Assembly (NCBI RefSeq): GCF_002871795.1
Contig: NZ_PNHL01000002.1
Span: 259,961 to 323,960, forward strand
Length of the DNA: 64,000 nucleotides
Source of the DNA: Brachybacterium sp. UMB0905
Lineage (GTDB): Bacteria; Actinomycetota; Actinomycetes; Actinomycetales; Dermabacteraceae
Reading direction: 5' to 3'
In this document: piece after piece, positions 54,545-62,991 of the stretch
Layout of the letters: each line of letters begins with the position of its first letter
Numbering within the stretch: the stretch's first letter is position 1
Program-made: the position numbers and the translations under genes
The notes under the pieces: model-generated
Seen by the model: the letters and a program-made list of their open reading frames with translations, nothing else
What the model was told of the DNA's origin: nothing
The model's database searches: none

Positions 54545-54550
54545 CGCCCC

Positions 54551-55666
54551 ATGAGAACTTCCGTCGCCCTCCTGTTCGGCGGCCGCAGCGGCGAGCACGG
54601 CATTTCGTGCGTCACCGCCGGCGGCATCCTCGGCGCGATCGACCGCGAACGCTTCGACGTCATCGCCGTCGGGATCACGCGGGAGGGACGCTGGATCCAC
54701 GTCTCCGATGACCCGGCCGACTGGACTCTCGTGGGCGGCCGCACCCCCGAGGTGGATCCCGACGGGCCCGAAGTGCTGCTGCCCGCCGAGCGGCACCGCC
54801 CCGGTGAGCGCGTGCAGCTGCGCACCATCGCCGATGGCGCCGTGCGCCCCCTGGCCGAGGTGGATGTCATCTGGCCGTTGCTGCACGGCCCCTACGGCGA
54901 GGACGGCACCGTCCAGGGCATGTTCGAGATGCTCGACATTCCCTACGTCGGCTCCGGGGTGCTCGCCTCCGCTGCCTCGATGGACAAGGCCGCCACGAAG
55001 ATGACCCTGCGCGCCGCCGGCATCCCCGTCGCCCCTGGCATCGTGGTGCACCAGGACCGTTGGGATCGTGGCGCCCAGCAGGTTCTCGACCATATGCGCC
55101 GCCACCATGACCTGCCGTGGTTCGTCAAACCTGCCCGCGCCGGTTCGAGCCTTGGCGTCACCCGCGTGGAGCGTCCCGAGGATCTCGAGGCCGCGCTGCA
55201 GGCCGCCTTCGCCGAGGACCCCAAGGTGCTGATCGAGGAAGCCGTGGCTGCCCGCGAGGTGGAATGCGGCGTGCTGCAGGGGCACGACGGCGCCGAGGCG
55301 CGCACCACCATCCCCGGCGAGGTGAAAGTGGGGGAGGACCTCGAGTTCTATGACTACGAGGCCAAGTATTTCGGCAAGGGCACCGTGGTGATCGACGTGC
55401 CCGCCGCTCTGCCGGATCACTTGCTGGAGGAGGTGCGGGAGATCGCCGCCCGCAGCTTCACCGCCCTCAGCCTCGAGGGCCTGGCGCGCGTGGACACCTT
55501 CGTCACCGAGACCGGAGAGGTCATGGTCAACGAGGTCAACACGATGCCCGGCTTCACCCCGTACTCCATGTTCCCGGTGCTGTGGGAGAACATGGGGCTC
55601 AGCTACGCGGACCTCATCGCGGACCTCGTGGAGCTGGCCAGCAACCGGCGGCTCGGCCCGCGCTGA
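54551..55666 (+). CDS. ddl: D-alanine--D-alanine ligase
   Basis: ATP-grasp enzyme of 371 residues that makes the D-Ala-D-Ala dipeptide of peptidoglycan. It begins MRTSVALLFGGRSGEHGIS, followed by WPLLHGPYGEDGTVQG, the ATP-binding FVKPARAGSSLGVTRV and the metal-binding VNEVNTMPGFTPYSMFP. The ATG at 54551 matches the usual N-terminus; the open frame upstream overlaps gpsA and is discarded. Confidence 0.96.
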   Translation: MRTSVALLFGGRSGEHGISCVTAGGILGAIDRERFDVIAVGITREGRWIHVSDDPADWTLVGGRTPEVDPDGPEVLLPAERHRPGERVQLRTIADGAVRPLAEVDVIWPLLHGPYGEDGTVQGMFEMLDIPYVGSGVLASAASMDKAATKMTLRAAGIPVAPGIVVHQDRWDRGAQQVLDHMRRHHDLPWFVKPARAGSSLGVTRVERPEDLEAALQAAFAEDPKVLIEEAVAAREVECGVLQGHDGAEARTTIPGEVKVGEDLEFYDYEAKYFGKGTVVIDVPAALPDHLLEEVREIAARSFTALSLEGLARVDTFVTETGEVMVNEVNTMPGFTPYSMFPVLWENMGLSYADLIADLVELASNRRLGPR

Positions 55667-55682
55667 CAGAGGCCGGGCGGGC

Positions 55683-56180
55683 TCATTCGGCGGCGGTCTC
55701 CCCGGGGCCGATGCAGCGGTCCGTCGCCTCGATGTACCGGCTGACCAGCTGCGTCAGCTCGAGTGGGGCGGCGGAGGGCTGGTCCGGGGCGACTGAGCGC
55801 GGCACCGTCACATCGATCGCGGGTTCGCGCCCATAGGTCGTGAACAGCACCACATCGCCCTCGAGCTCACGGACGATCCAGTCCACCTCGGTGCCGGTGC
55901 CGTCATCGAGGGTGGTGCACAGGTCCGTCGTCGGCCCCGGCGGAGTGACCCCGCAGCGCATCACGACCGCATCCTGCCCGCGTCCCCACGCCACGGTGCC
56001 CTGGCTGGAGGTCTCCTGCTGCGACATGCCGAGCATCTCCGGCGGCGCCCCGATGACGATGTTCGCGCACACCGGGTCCTGGGCCTGCGGCCCCGGCGGC
56101 ACCTGCACCGTGCCGCACGAGGTCACGCCGACGGCGATCAGCACGGCGGACAGCACAGTGAGGGAGCGGGTTCGGGGCAC
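55683..56180 (-). CDS. DUF3515 lipoprotein
   Basis: A 165-residue exported lipoprotein with a lipobox at VGVTSC. The DUF3515 family lies next to ddl and thiL in many actinobacteria. Visible family traits are CANIVIGAPPEMLG and WGRGQDAVVMRCGV, with further cysteines that may form disulfides. Function unknown. It starts with GTG at 56180 under a leaderless-type -10 (TAGTCT, 56192-56187) and is convergent with ddl. Confidence 0.85.
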   Translation of the reverse strand: MPRTRSLTVLSAVLIAVGVTSCGTVQVPPGPQAQDPVCANIVIGAPPEMLGMSQQETSSQGTVAWGRGQDAVVMRCGVTPPGPTTDLCTTLDDGTGTEVDWIVRELEGDVVLFTTYGREPAIDVTVPRSVAPDQPSAAPLELTQLVSRYIEATDRCIGPGETAAE

Positions 56181-56186
56181 CCGACG

Positions 56187-56196
56187 AGACTACCGT
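56187..56196. promoter_or_regulatory. Overlapping opposed -10 elements (DUF3515 and thiL)
   Basis: Within a 22-base gap, TAGTCT on the minus strand (56192-56187) ends 6 nt before the DUF3515 GTG, and TACCGT on the plus strand (56191-56196) ends 6 nt before the thiL ATG. The two share bases 56191-56192, so polymerase can hardly use both at once. Confidence 0.55.
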
Positions 56197-56202
56197 GGGC
56201 CC

Positions 56203-57210
56203 ATGACCTCTCAGCCCACCGACGCCCCGCAGGGCGAGGCCGCGCTGCTCGCCCGGCTGCAGCCTCACCTGTGTACCTCGCCGCTGGTGGAGATCGGCCC
56301 CGGGGATGATGCCGCGGTGCTGCGCCCCGGCATCGGCCGGATCGTCGCGAGCACCGACACGATCGTCGAAGGCTACGACTTTCTGCCCAAGACGACGTAC
56401 CCCCGCTGGGTGGGGGAGAAGGCCGCCGTGCAGAATCTCGCTGATATCGCGGCGATGGGCGCCCGGCCTGTCGCGCTGCTGAGCTCCCTCTCCGCCCCCG
56501 CTGACACCTCGGCGCACGTGTTCGAGCAGGTCACGGCTGGGCTGGCCGAGCGGGCGGCGAGCGATGGCGCGGTGATCGTCGGCGGTGACCTGGGGCGGGC
56601 CGATGTCATCACCCTCACCGTCACGGCGCTCGGCACCCTCGCCGATGACGCCGAGCCGGTGCTGCGCTCCGGGGCCCGCCCCGGGGATGTCCTCGCGATC
56701 GGCACCGAGCGCCTGGGTCGCAGCGCCGCGGGCCTCGCCCTCGTCCTCTCCAGGCAGGTGCGCGTCGGCCCGGAGGGCACGGTCACGGGCGCGGCGGGAT
56801 ATGAGGAGCTGGTGCGCCACCACAACGCTCCGCGCGTTGACCTGCAACGCGGGTGGGGGAGCGGGCGCGCAGCGCACGCCATGCTGGATCTGTCCGACGG
56901 GCTGGTGCGGGACGGTGCCCGGATCGCCGCCGCGTCCGCGGTGAGCCTCGACCTGGACCCCGCCGCGCTGCAGCCGGACGTCGAGGCGCTCGCGGAGCTT
57001 GCGACGTGTCTGGAGACCGACCCCTGGCAGTGGGTGCTGCACGGCGGAGAGGAGCACGCGATGCTCGCGACCTTCGCCCCGTCGGCCCTGCCGCAGGACT
57101 TCCGTCCCATCGGACGGGTCACCGAACGTGCCGCACATCCCGTGACACTGAGCGGGGAGCCGATCCGCGGTCGGGGCTTCGATCACTTCCAGAGTTCCCC
57201 CGTAGGCTGA
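56203..57210 (+). CDS. thiL: Thiamine-monophosphate kinase
   Basis: Phosphorylates thiamine monophosphate to the active diphosphate, the cofactor used by IlvB upstream. The 335 residues show IGPGDDAAVL and TDTIVEGYDF at the N-terminus, with VGEKAAVQNLADIAAMGA and the C-terminal LDLSDGLVRDGARIA. The start ATG at 56203 aligns with the family; an open frame upstream antisense to DUF3515 is discarded. Confidence 0.94.
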   Translation: MTSQPTDAPQGEAALLARLQPHLCTSPLVEIGPGDDAAVLRPGIGRIVASTDTIVEGYDFLPKTTYPRWVGEKAAVQNLADIAAMGARPVALLSSLSAPADTSAHVFEQVTAGLAERAASDGAVIVGGDLGRADVITLTVTALGTLADDAEPVLRSGARPGDVLAIGTERLGRSAAGLALVLSRQVRVGPEGTVTGAAGYEELVRHHNAPRVDLQRGWGSGRAAHAMLDLSDGLVRDGARIAAASAVSLDLDPAALQPDVEALAELATCLETDPWQWVLHGGEEHAMLATFAPSALPQDFRPIGRVTERAAHPVTLSGEPIRGRGFDHFQSSPVG

Positions 57211-57239
57211 GAAAAACCCCACGAGACCAGGAGGACGCC

Positions 57240-58316
57240 GTGCCCTTCACCGTCAAGGCGCTGCAGAAGACCGCCCCCGACCAGCCTTTCCGCGTCACCA
57301 TGATCGAGCGGCGCGACCCGCGGCCCGATGACGTCGTCATCGACATCAAGGCGGCCGGGATCTGCCACAGCGATATCCACACGATTCGCAATGAATGGGG
57401 CGAGGCGCATTTCCCCCTCACCGTCGGGCACGAGATCGCCGGCATCGTCTCCGCCGTCGGCGCGGACGTCACCGCGTTCCAGGTCGGTGACCGCGTGGGC
57501 GTGGGCTGCCTGGTGAATTCGTGCGGCGATTGCCGTGAGTGCCGTGCCGACAACGAGCAGTCCTGCCTGAACGGCAACGTGGGCACCTACAACGCGAAGG
57601 ACGTCGACGGCACCATCACCCAGGGCGGCTACGCCGAGAAGGTGGTGGTCAACGAGAAGTTCGTGCTGCGCCTGCCGGAGCAGATCGACTTTCAGCAGGC
57701 CGCGCCGCTGCTGTGCGCCGGGATCACCACCTACTCGCCGCTGAATCGGTGGGGCGCCGGAGACCAGATCGACGGCAGCCCCAAGAAGGTCGCCGTGCTG
57801 GGCCTGGGCGGTCTCGGCCACATGGGCGTGCAGATCGCCGTGGCCATGGGCGCGGACGTCACTGTCCTCACCCGCACTCTGCGCAAGGAGGAGGACGCCA
57901 AGGCCCTCGGTGCTACGCAGGTCCTCGCTACCACCGCCGAGGGGTTCTTCACCGATCACCGCGGCGAGTTCGACCTCATCCTCAACACCATCAGCGCCGA
58001 CATCGACGTGGACGCCTACCTGGGACTGCTCGCTCCGCGCGGCGTGATGTGCGTGGTGGGCCTGCCGCCCGAGCGGCAGCAGCTCTCCTTCGGCTCCCTG
58101 ATCGGCAACAACAAGGTGCTGGCCGGCTCGAACATCGGTGGCATCGCCGAGACCCAGGAGATGCTCGACTTCTGCGCCGAGCACGGTTTCGCCGCGAAGG
58201 TCGAGGTCATCTCCGTGGATGAGGCCGATGCTACCTATGACCGCGTCGTGGACGGCGACGTGCATTTCCGTGCCGTCATCGACACCGCGACCTTCGCGGA
58301 GGTGACGGCGGAGTGA
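57240..58316 (+). CDS. Zinc-dependent alcohol dehydrogenase (cinnamyl/AdhC-like)
   Basis: A 358-residue medium-chain NADP-dependent dehydrogenase. Catalytic zinc ligands Cys42 and His64 with Glu65 (GICHSDIH, GHEIAG), structural zinc Cys95, Cys98, Cys101 and Cys109, and the coenzyme motif GLGGLGHMG are intact. Similar proteins (YahK type) reduce a wide range of aldehydes. GGAGG precedes the GTG at 57240. It breaks the usual thiL-rpmB neighbourhood. Confidence 0.92.
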   Translation: MPFTVKALQKTAPDQPFRVTMIERRDPRPDDVVIDIKAAGICHSDIHTIRNEWGEAHFPLTVGHEIAGIVSAVGADVTAFQVGDRVGVGCLVNSCGDCRECRADNEQSCLNGNVGTYNAKDVDGTITQGGYAEKVVVNEKFVLRLPEQIDFQQAAPLLCAGITTYSPLNRWGAGDQIDGSPKKVAVLGLGGLGHMGVQIAVAMGADVTVLTRTLRKEEDAKALGATQVLATTAEGFFTDHRGEFDLILNTISADIDVDAYLGLLAPRGVMCVVGLPPERQQLSFGSLIGNNKVLAGSNIGGIAETQEMLDFCAEHGFAAKVEVISVDEADATYDRVVDGDVHFRAVIDTATFAEVTAE

Positions 58317-58612
58317 GCGGTGGCGTGACCGCTGATCCGGAGCAGCGGTGGTTCCGTCCCGTCTCCGCGGCCGATGTGGAGCGGGACGGCCATCGCTTTT
58401 CGTGGATGAAGCCCGATGGCTGGCGGTCGGGCTTTCGGGCGCTCGTGCTGGAGAGCGAGGGCAGCTCGGGGGAGCGGCGCATTGTCGGGGTGGGCCGGAT
58501 CGGACCGTTTACGGCACAGCCCAGATCGCGGCCCGAGCGGCGGGCTACTCGTAGTCCCGCCCTGGGTTGCCCTGACGCGAGGACAGCCACTCGGCACGGC
58601 GACCGCCAATGA
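58313..58612 (+). CDS. Small hypothetical protein, possibly frameshifted
   Basis: A 99-codon frame starts with GTG overlapping the dehydrogenase stop by 4 nt (GTGA). Its first 65 or so residues (WFRPVSAADVERDGHRFSWM, then GFRALVLES) look coding; the rest is Arg/Pro-rich and may be out of frame. Another frame there reads GTAQIAARAAGYS before a stop, so an indel near 58505 is possible. No family recognised. Confidence 0.35.
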   Translation: MSGGVTADPEQRWFRPVSAADVERDGHRFSWMKPDGWRSGFRALVLESEGSSGERRIVGVGRIGPFTAQPRSRPERRATRSPALGCPDARTATRHGDRQ

Positions 58613-58747
58613 GCGAGCACAGAAAGCCGCCATCTGCCTTTCACATCCACGCCCAGGAGAACAACCGGGCCCAGCTCGTCAGTGATCTGAGTCTCCTCCA
58701 TATACCCGGTACCGCCACGGTACAGCGTCTGATGTGCTATTCAGCTT

Positions 58748-59107
58748 GTGCTGACTATTGCTTCTCGTTTAGACGTGATGAACCGCCTCGGTCGGGCGAT
58801 GTTCGATCCGACGCGGTCCCGAATCCTGATGACCTTGCTGGAGCGGCCGGCGTATCCAGCGGAGCTGGCCTCTGATCTGGGGCTGACGCGGTCGAATGTG
58901 TCGAACCATCTGACGTGCCTACGGGACTGCGGCATCGTGGTCGCTGAGCCCGAGGGTCGCCAGATGCGTTACGAGCTCGCCGATCCCCATCTTGCGCGGG
59001 CGATGACTGCGCTCATCGAAGTGACTTTGGCGGTGGATGAGAGCGCGCCGTGCGTCGATCCCGCCTGCGCTGTCCCGGGATGCTGCAGTGCGGAGGGGCA
59101 GGCGTGA
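58748..59107 (+). CDS. cmtR: Cadmium/lead-sensing ArsR-SmtB repressor
   Basis: A 119-residue winged-helix repressor that closely follows Mycobacterium tuberculosis CmtR: MLT start, GRAMFDPTRSRIL, LGLTRSNVSNHLTCLRDCG. The metal ligands known for CmtR, Cys57, Cys61 and Cys102, are at exactly these positions. Three further C-terminal cysteines (107, 112 and 113) are present. The GTG at 58748 gives the best match to the family N-terminus. The stop overlaps cadD (TGATG), so sensor and transporter are co-expressed. Confidence 0.9.
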   Translation: MLTIASRLDVMNRLGRAMFDPTRSRILMTLLERPAYPAELASDLGLTRSNVSNHLTCLRDCGIVVAEPEGRQMRYELADPHLARAMTALIEVTLAVDESAPCVDPACAVPGCCSAEGQA

Positions 59108-59703
59108 TGCTCACTTCGATCCTGCAGGCGATCGGCCTGTTCGTTGCCACCAACATCGACGACATCATCGTGCTCTCGCTGTTCTTCGCCCGCGGCCGAG
59201 GGCGACGTGGCACCACGCTACGGATCCTGGTTGGCCAGTACCTCGGCTTCGCCGCGATTCTGGGCGCCGCGGTCCTGGTGGCAACGGGGGCAGGAGCCTT
59301 CCTTCCCCAGCAGGCCATCCCGTACTTCGGTCTCATCCCGCTGGGCCTAGGACTGTGGACGGCGTGGAATGCCTGGCGCGGCGACGATGACGATGATGAC
59401 GACGCCAAGATCGAAGGTAAGAACGTGACGATCTTGACCGTCGCGGGAGTCACCTTCGCCAACGGCGGGGACAACATCGGCGTCTACGTCCCCGTCTTCC
59501 TCAGTGTCAGCCCCGCGGCCGTGGTGGCGTATTGCGTGGTGTTCCTCGTCTTGGTGGCAGCCCTGGTGCTGGTGGCCAAGTTCGTCGCGACCCGTCGGCC
59601 GATCGCCGAAGCCCTGGAGCGCTGGGAGCACGTGCTGTTCCCGATCGTGTTGATCGGCCTGGGCATCTTCATCCTCATCAGCGGCGGGGCATTCGGACTC
59701 TGA
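59107..59703 (+). CDS. cadD: CadD-type cadmium resistance transporter
   Basis: A 198-residue inner-membrane protein of the LysE/CadD type with about six segments. The start has FVATNIDDIIVLSLFF, and a second repeat reads FANGGDNIGVYVPVF, typical of the family. A cytoplasmic loop in the middle holds seven consecutive Asp residues (near residue 95), which may bind metal. Paired with cmtR, it should give cadmium (perhaps lead) tolerance when metal releases the repressor. The start may be ATG 59107 or GTG 59104. Confidence 0.88.
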   Translation: MLTSILQAIGLFVATNIDDIIVLSLFFARGRGRRGTTLRILVGQYLGFAAILGAAVLVATGAGAFLPQQAIPYFGLIPLGLGLWTAWNAWRGDDDDDDDAKIEGKNVTILTVAGVTFANGGDNIGVYVPVFLSVSPAAVVAYCVVFLVLVAALVLVAKFVATRRPIAEALERWEHVLFPIVLIGLGIFILISGGAFGL

Positions 59704-59885
59704 GGAATTCACCCCCGCGCGGCCGTCGTGGAGGGGTGATGGGCGTGCGGGCGGGATGACCGTCCGGCGGGAGCGGGCAGCGGCGGCGGCAATGCCCTAT
59801 TCGTTATCGATGCGGTCTACGGGAGCTTTCCGTGCCATAAAGGGCGGTCCTGGCGCAATCCTGATGCGGATGGCTATAGGTCGTG

Positions 59886-59915
59886 GTTATGACACGCGGT
59901 GGCGCGTGCCATAAC
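59886..59915. repeat. 13-bp inverted repeat with CGTGCCATAA copies
   Basis: GTTATGACACGCG (59886-59898) pairs with CGCGTGCCATAAC (59903-59915), one mismatch, 4-nt loop. The 10-mer CGTGCCATAA in the right arm recurs at 59831-59840. Confidence 0.6.
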
Positions 59916-59925
59916 TGACCCAATA

Positions 59926-60182
59926 CTGTGCATCCCACCCGGGACCTTGTCGAGCTTGAGATCGACCCGGCCCATCGCCGCCGCGGTCATGGAACAGCGC
60001 TTCTTTGCGTACACGGCACATACAGTGCAAATCCGCTGTAGAACAAGGTGGGGCTGGGGTCGGAGCGGGAAGCTTTCCTGCGCTTCCACCGCTCGCGACG
60101 TTGCGCGCTGACGAGATTGATCCCGTGGACCTCGTGGAGATCCCGAACGGCCTCACCGCGCGCCTGCGGGAGCTGCCCTGAC
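59926..60182 (+). pseudogene. GNAT acetyltransferase fragment and coding remnant
   Basis: From a GTG near 59928 one frame reads RDLVELEIDPAHRRRGHGTA then LL, a near-perfect acetyl-CoA-binding motif A of GNAT N-acetyltransferases, and then a stop after about 36 codons. Downstream another frame ends with LRADEIDPVDLVEIPNG and TARLRELP before TGA at 60180-60182, also coding-like. Neither has a proper start or full domain. I read this as the remains of one or two genes. Confidence 0.45.
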
Positions 60183-60252
60183 AGGAGCGCACCGGGGCCA
60201 CCCGACAGTCCCATCGGCGCATCTGCCCCATCAGCGCATCTGCACGCGGAGA

Positions 60253-60290
60253 CGACGACGCCCCCACCGTGACCGGTGGGGGCGTCGTCG
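60253..60290 (-). terminator. Terminator after rpmB
   Basis: A perfect 17-bp stem (60253-60269 with 60274-60290, core CGCCCCCACCG) and a TGAC loop, 24 bases beyond the rpmB stop. No T-tract in the direction of rpmB transcription. Confidence 0.65.
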
Positions 60291-60313
60291 AAAAAGCTGG
60301 TGCGGTGTCCCGC

Positions 60314-60511
60314 TCAGGCGCCGAGGCTCGTGACCTTGCCCGCCTTGAGGCAGGAGGTGCACACGTTCACGCGCTTGCTGGTTCCCTTGATCACAGTGCG
60401 CACGGACTGGACGTTCGGGTTCCAGCGACGCGAGGTGCGGCGGTGCGAGTGAGACACGGCCTTGCCGAAGCGCGGAGCCTTGCCGCAGATTTCACACGTG
60501 GAAGCAGCCAC
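60314..60511 (-). CDS. rpmB: 50S ribosomal protein L28, zinc-binding (C+) form
   Basis: A 65-residue ribosomal protein. CEIC (Cys6, Cys9) and CTSC (Cys51, Cys54) make the zinc ribbon of C+ paralogues; genomes often keep a cysteine-free form for zinc shortage elsewhere. Conserved core [25 protein letters not shown] lies 6 nt before the GTG at 60511. Transcribed divergently from recG. Confidence 0.95.
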   Translation of the reverse strand: MAASTCEICGKAPRFGKAVSHSHRRTSRRWNPNVQSVRTVIKGTSKRVNVCTSCLKAGKVTSLGA

Positions 60512-60785
60512 TGTCGTCTCCTGGATATGGTCGAAGTTCTGATCGCAGTGCCCGCTCCCACGTCGCACCTCGGGGCGCGCCCGGCGGTCAGGGCAACCCC
60601 GCGAGCATAGCCCAGAACGCCGCCTTCCTGAAGGGTGCGCCCGGCGCCACGGCCTGTGCAATCCATCACGGGAGCGCAGGACAGTGGCACGATGGGACAT
60701 GCGATTGGCGCGCAGGAGCGTGTCTCGCATCATCTCAGCAGCATCTCATCCAGCCCCGCCTCATCGCCCGCAAGGAGCCGCCCCC

Positions 60786-62990
60786 ATGGCCCGCAAGCTC
60801 GAGAGCCACCGCGGATCCATGCCGCTGCGCGAGCTGCTCGAGTCCAAGGAGATCAAGGCCCTGGCCTCCTTCGACGTGCGCGACCTCGATGCCCTGCTGC
60901 GCTTCACCCCGCGCCGCTACGTCGTCCCCGCGCCGCTGCGATCCCTGCGCGAGGTCCACGAGGGTGAGGAGGTCAGCGCCGTCGTCACCGTGGAATCGGT
61001 GCGTGACCGCGCCATGCGCTCCCGCCGTGGATTCATCCTCGAGGTCACCGTCGGCGATGGCACCGACCAGCTGCCGCTGACGTTCTTCCTGCCCAAGCAG
61101 TTCCAGGTGGAATGGCACCGCTCCCGACTGCCCCGTGGCGCGACGATCCTCGTGCGCGGCACCGTCGGCTACGACAGCTACCGCAAGGCCCTCCAGATCA
61201 CCCACCCCGACTACGAACCCGTCGAGGACACCCCGGCCGGTTGCGCCCACGCCCTGCGGCCCCGCCCCATCTACCCGCTGAAGAAGAACATCGCCCAGCG
61301 CACCATGCACTCGGCCATAGCCAAGGGCCTCGAGTACGCGGGACTGCTCTCCCGTCCTGTGCCCGACGAGGTGCTCGACCGGCGCGGCCTCGTACCGCTC
61401 GAGGAGGCGGTGCGCCTCATCCACACTCCGGCCACCGTTGAGGACACCCGACGGGGGCTCGCCCACCTGCGTTTCGAAGAAGCCTTCGTCCTGCAGGCGA
61501 TCTTCGCCCAGCGCCGCGCCCAGGACCAGCGCACCCCCGCCCCGTCGCTCACCGCCGACGGGCCCCTGCAGGATCTGTTCGACGAGCGCCTGCCCTTCAC
61601 CCTCACCGCCGGACAGCGGGAGATCGGCGCCGAGCTCAACGAGCGCATCGGCCGCGATCACCCCACGAGCGTGCTGCTGCAGGGAGACGTCGGCTCCGGG
61701 AAGACCGTCATCGCCCTGCGTGCCATGCTGCGGGCCGTCGATTCCGGCCACCAGGCGGCGCTGCTCGCCCCCACCGAAGTCCTCGCCGAACAGCACTTCC
61801 GCACCATCACGACGCTGCTCGGCGACCTCGCCGGGGCCGGGCGGCTCGACGGACACGCACAGGCCACGAAGGTCCGTCTGCTCACCGGTTCCCAGCGCAC
61901 CGTGGGCCGACGCGAGACCCTTCTGGATGTCACCTCCGGGGAGGCCGGGATCGTGGTGGGCACCCATGCACTGCTCACCGAGAGCGTCGAGTTCGCTGCG
62001 CTTGGGCTCGTGGTGATCGATGAGCAGCACCGCTTCGGTGTGGACCACCGTCGGCGCCTGCGCGCCAAGGGCCCGGCTGGTATGAGCCCGCATGTCGTGG
62101 TCATGACTGCGACCCCCATCCCACGCACCGCCGCGCTCGCGACCGTCGGCGATCTCGATGTCCTCACCCTGCGCGAGAGCCCGGGCCTGCGCGCAGGCGT
62201 GACGAGCTTCGTCGTCCACGAGAAGCTGCCCGCCTGGGAGCAGCGCATGTGGGAGCGCGCTGGGGAGGAGATCGCTGCCGGACGTCAGGTGTTCGTCGTC
62301 TGTCCCCGCATCGACGAGGATGAGGCCGTCCCGCTTCCCCCGTACCTCGCCGACGAGGCGACGGCCGCTGCGCTCGAACCCCCGCGCGGCGTCCTGCAGA
62401 CCGCCGAGCGTCTCGCCGCCCGCCCGGAGCTCGCAGGCGCCCGGATCGGGGTGCTGCATGGACGCCTGGCCGGTGAGGAGAAGCAGCAGATCATGGAGCA
62501 GATGGCGAGTGGGCAGATCGACCTGCTGGTCTCCACCACCGTCATCGAGGTGGGCGTGGACGTCCCCAACGCCTCGACCATGATCGTGCTGGATGCTGAA
62601 CGCTTCGGCGTCTCCCAGCTGCACCAGCTGCGCGGCCGCGTGGGCCGCGGCGAGCACGCCGGCATCGCCTTCTTCGACACCACTGCCGTCCCCGGCGCCG
62701 ACCACTCCCAGCACCTCGAGGCGATCGCCCAGGCGCCCGATGGGTTCGCGCTCGCGGAGCTCGATCTGCGGCGCCGCGGTGCCGGTGACCTTGTGGGGGA
62801 GGAGCAGTCCGGTCTTCAGCGCACCCTGCGCCACCTCGATGTGCTGCGCGATGCGAAGGCGATCGAGCAGGCCCGTGAGGATGCCTTCGCGGTGGTCGCG
62901 ACGGACCCGGACCTCGGCGCCCACCCGGCTCTGACCGGCGCGATTGCTGCGCGTTTGCGGGACGCCGACCCGGACGTGGAGAGGAGCTGA
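60786..62990 (+). CDS. recG: ATP-dependent DNA helicase RecG
   Basis: Branch-migrating helicase (734 residues) that remodels stalled replication forks. Order: N-terminal wedge/OB region, then the SF2 core with Walker A GDVGSGKT (near 300-307), motif II DEQH (412-415), TATPIPRT and the C-terminal QLRGRVGRG. AAGGAG ahead of the ATG at 60786 and homology from there exclude the longer frame from 60684. Directly followed by rsmD. Confidence 0.95.
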   Translation: MARKLESHRGSMPLRELLESKEIKALASFDVRDLDALLRFTPRRYVVPAPLRSLREVHEGEEVSAVVTVESVRDRAMRSRRGFILEVTVGDGTDQLPLTFFLPKQFQVEWHRSRLPRGATILVRGTVGYDSYRKALQITHPDYEPVEDTPAGCAHALRPRPIYPLKKNIAQRTMHSAIAKGLEYAGLLSRPVPDEVLDRRGLVPLEEAVRLIHTPATVEDTRRGLAHLRFEEAFVLQAIFAQRRAQDQRTPAPSLTADGPLQDLFDERLPFTLTAGQREIGAELNERIGRDHPTSVLLQGDVGSGKTVIALRAMLRAVDSGHQAALLAPTEVLAEQHFRTITTLLGDLAGAGRLDGHAQATKVRLLTGSQRTVGRRETLLDVTSGEAGIVVGTHALLTESVEFAALGLVVIDEQHRFGVDHRRRLRAKGPAGMSPHVVVMTATPIPRTAALATVGDLDVLTLRESPGLRAGVTSFVVHEKLPAWEQRMWERAGEEIAAGRQVFVVCPRIDEDEAVPLPPYLADEATAAALEPPRGVLQTAERLAARPELAGARIGVLHGRLAGEEKQQIMEQMASGQIDLLVSTTVIEVGVDVPNASTMIVLDAERFGVSQLHQLRGRVGRGEHAGIAFFDTTAVPGADHSQHLEAIAQAPDGFALAELDLRRRGAGDLVGEEQSGLQRTLRHLDVLRDAKAIEQAREDAFAVVATDPDLGAHPALTGAIAARLRDADPDVERS

Positions 62991-62991
62991 G

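Larger units (their letters stand above)
59704..60313. other. Decayed region between cadD and rpmB
   Basis: These 610 bases hold no intact gene. They contain a terminator-like TCACCCC/GGGGTGA hairpin (59709-59739), a 13-bp inverted repeat (59886-59915), a GNAT-like coding fragment, a second coding-like tail, and the rpmB hairpin (60253-60290). Confidence 0.6.

Noticed and set aside
60684..60785. Upstream start of recG
   Set aside because: No ribosome binding site, and the added residues are not RecG-like; AAGGAG precedes the ATG at 60786.
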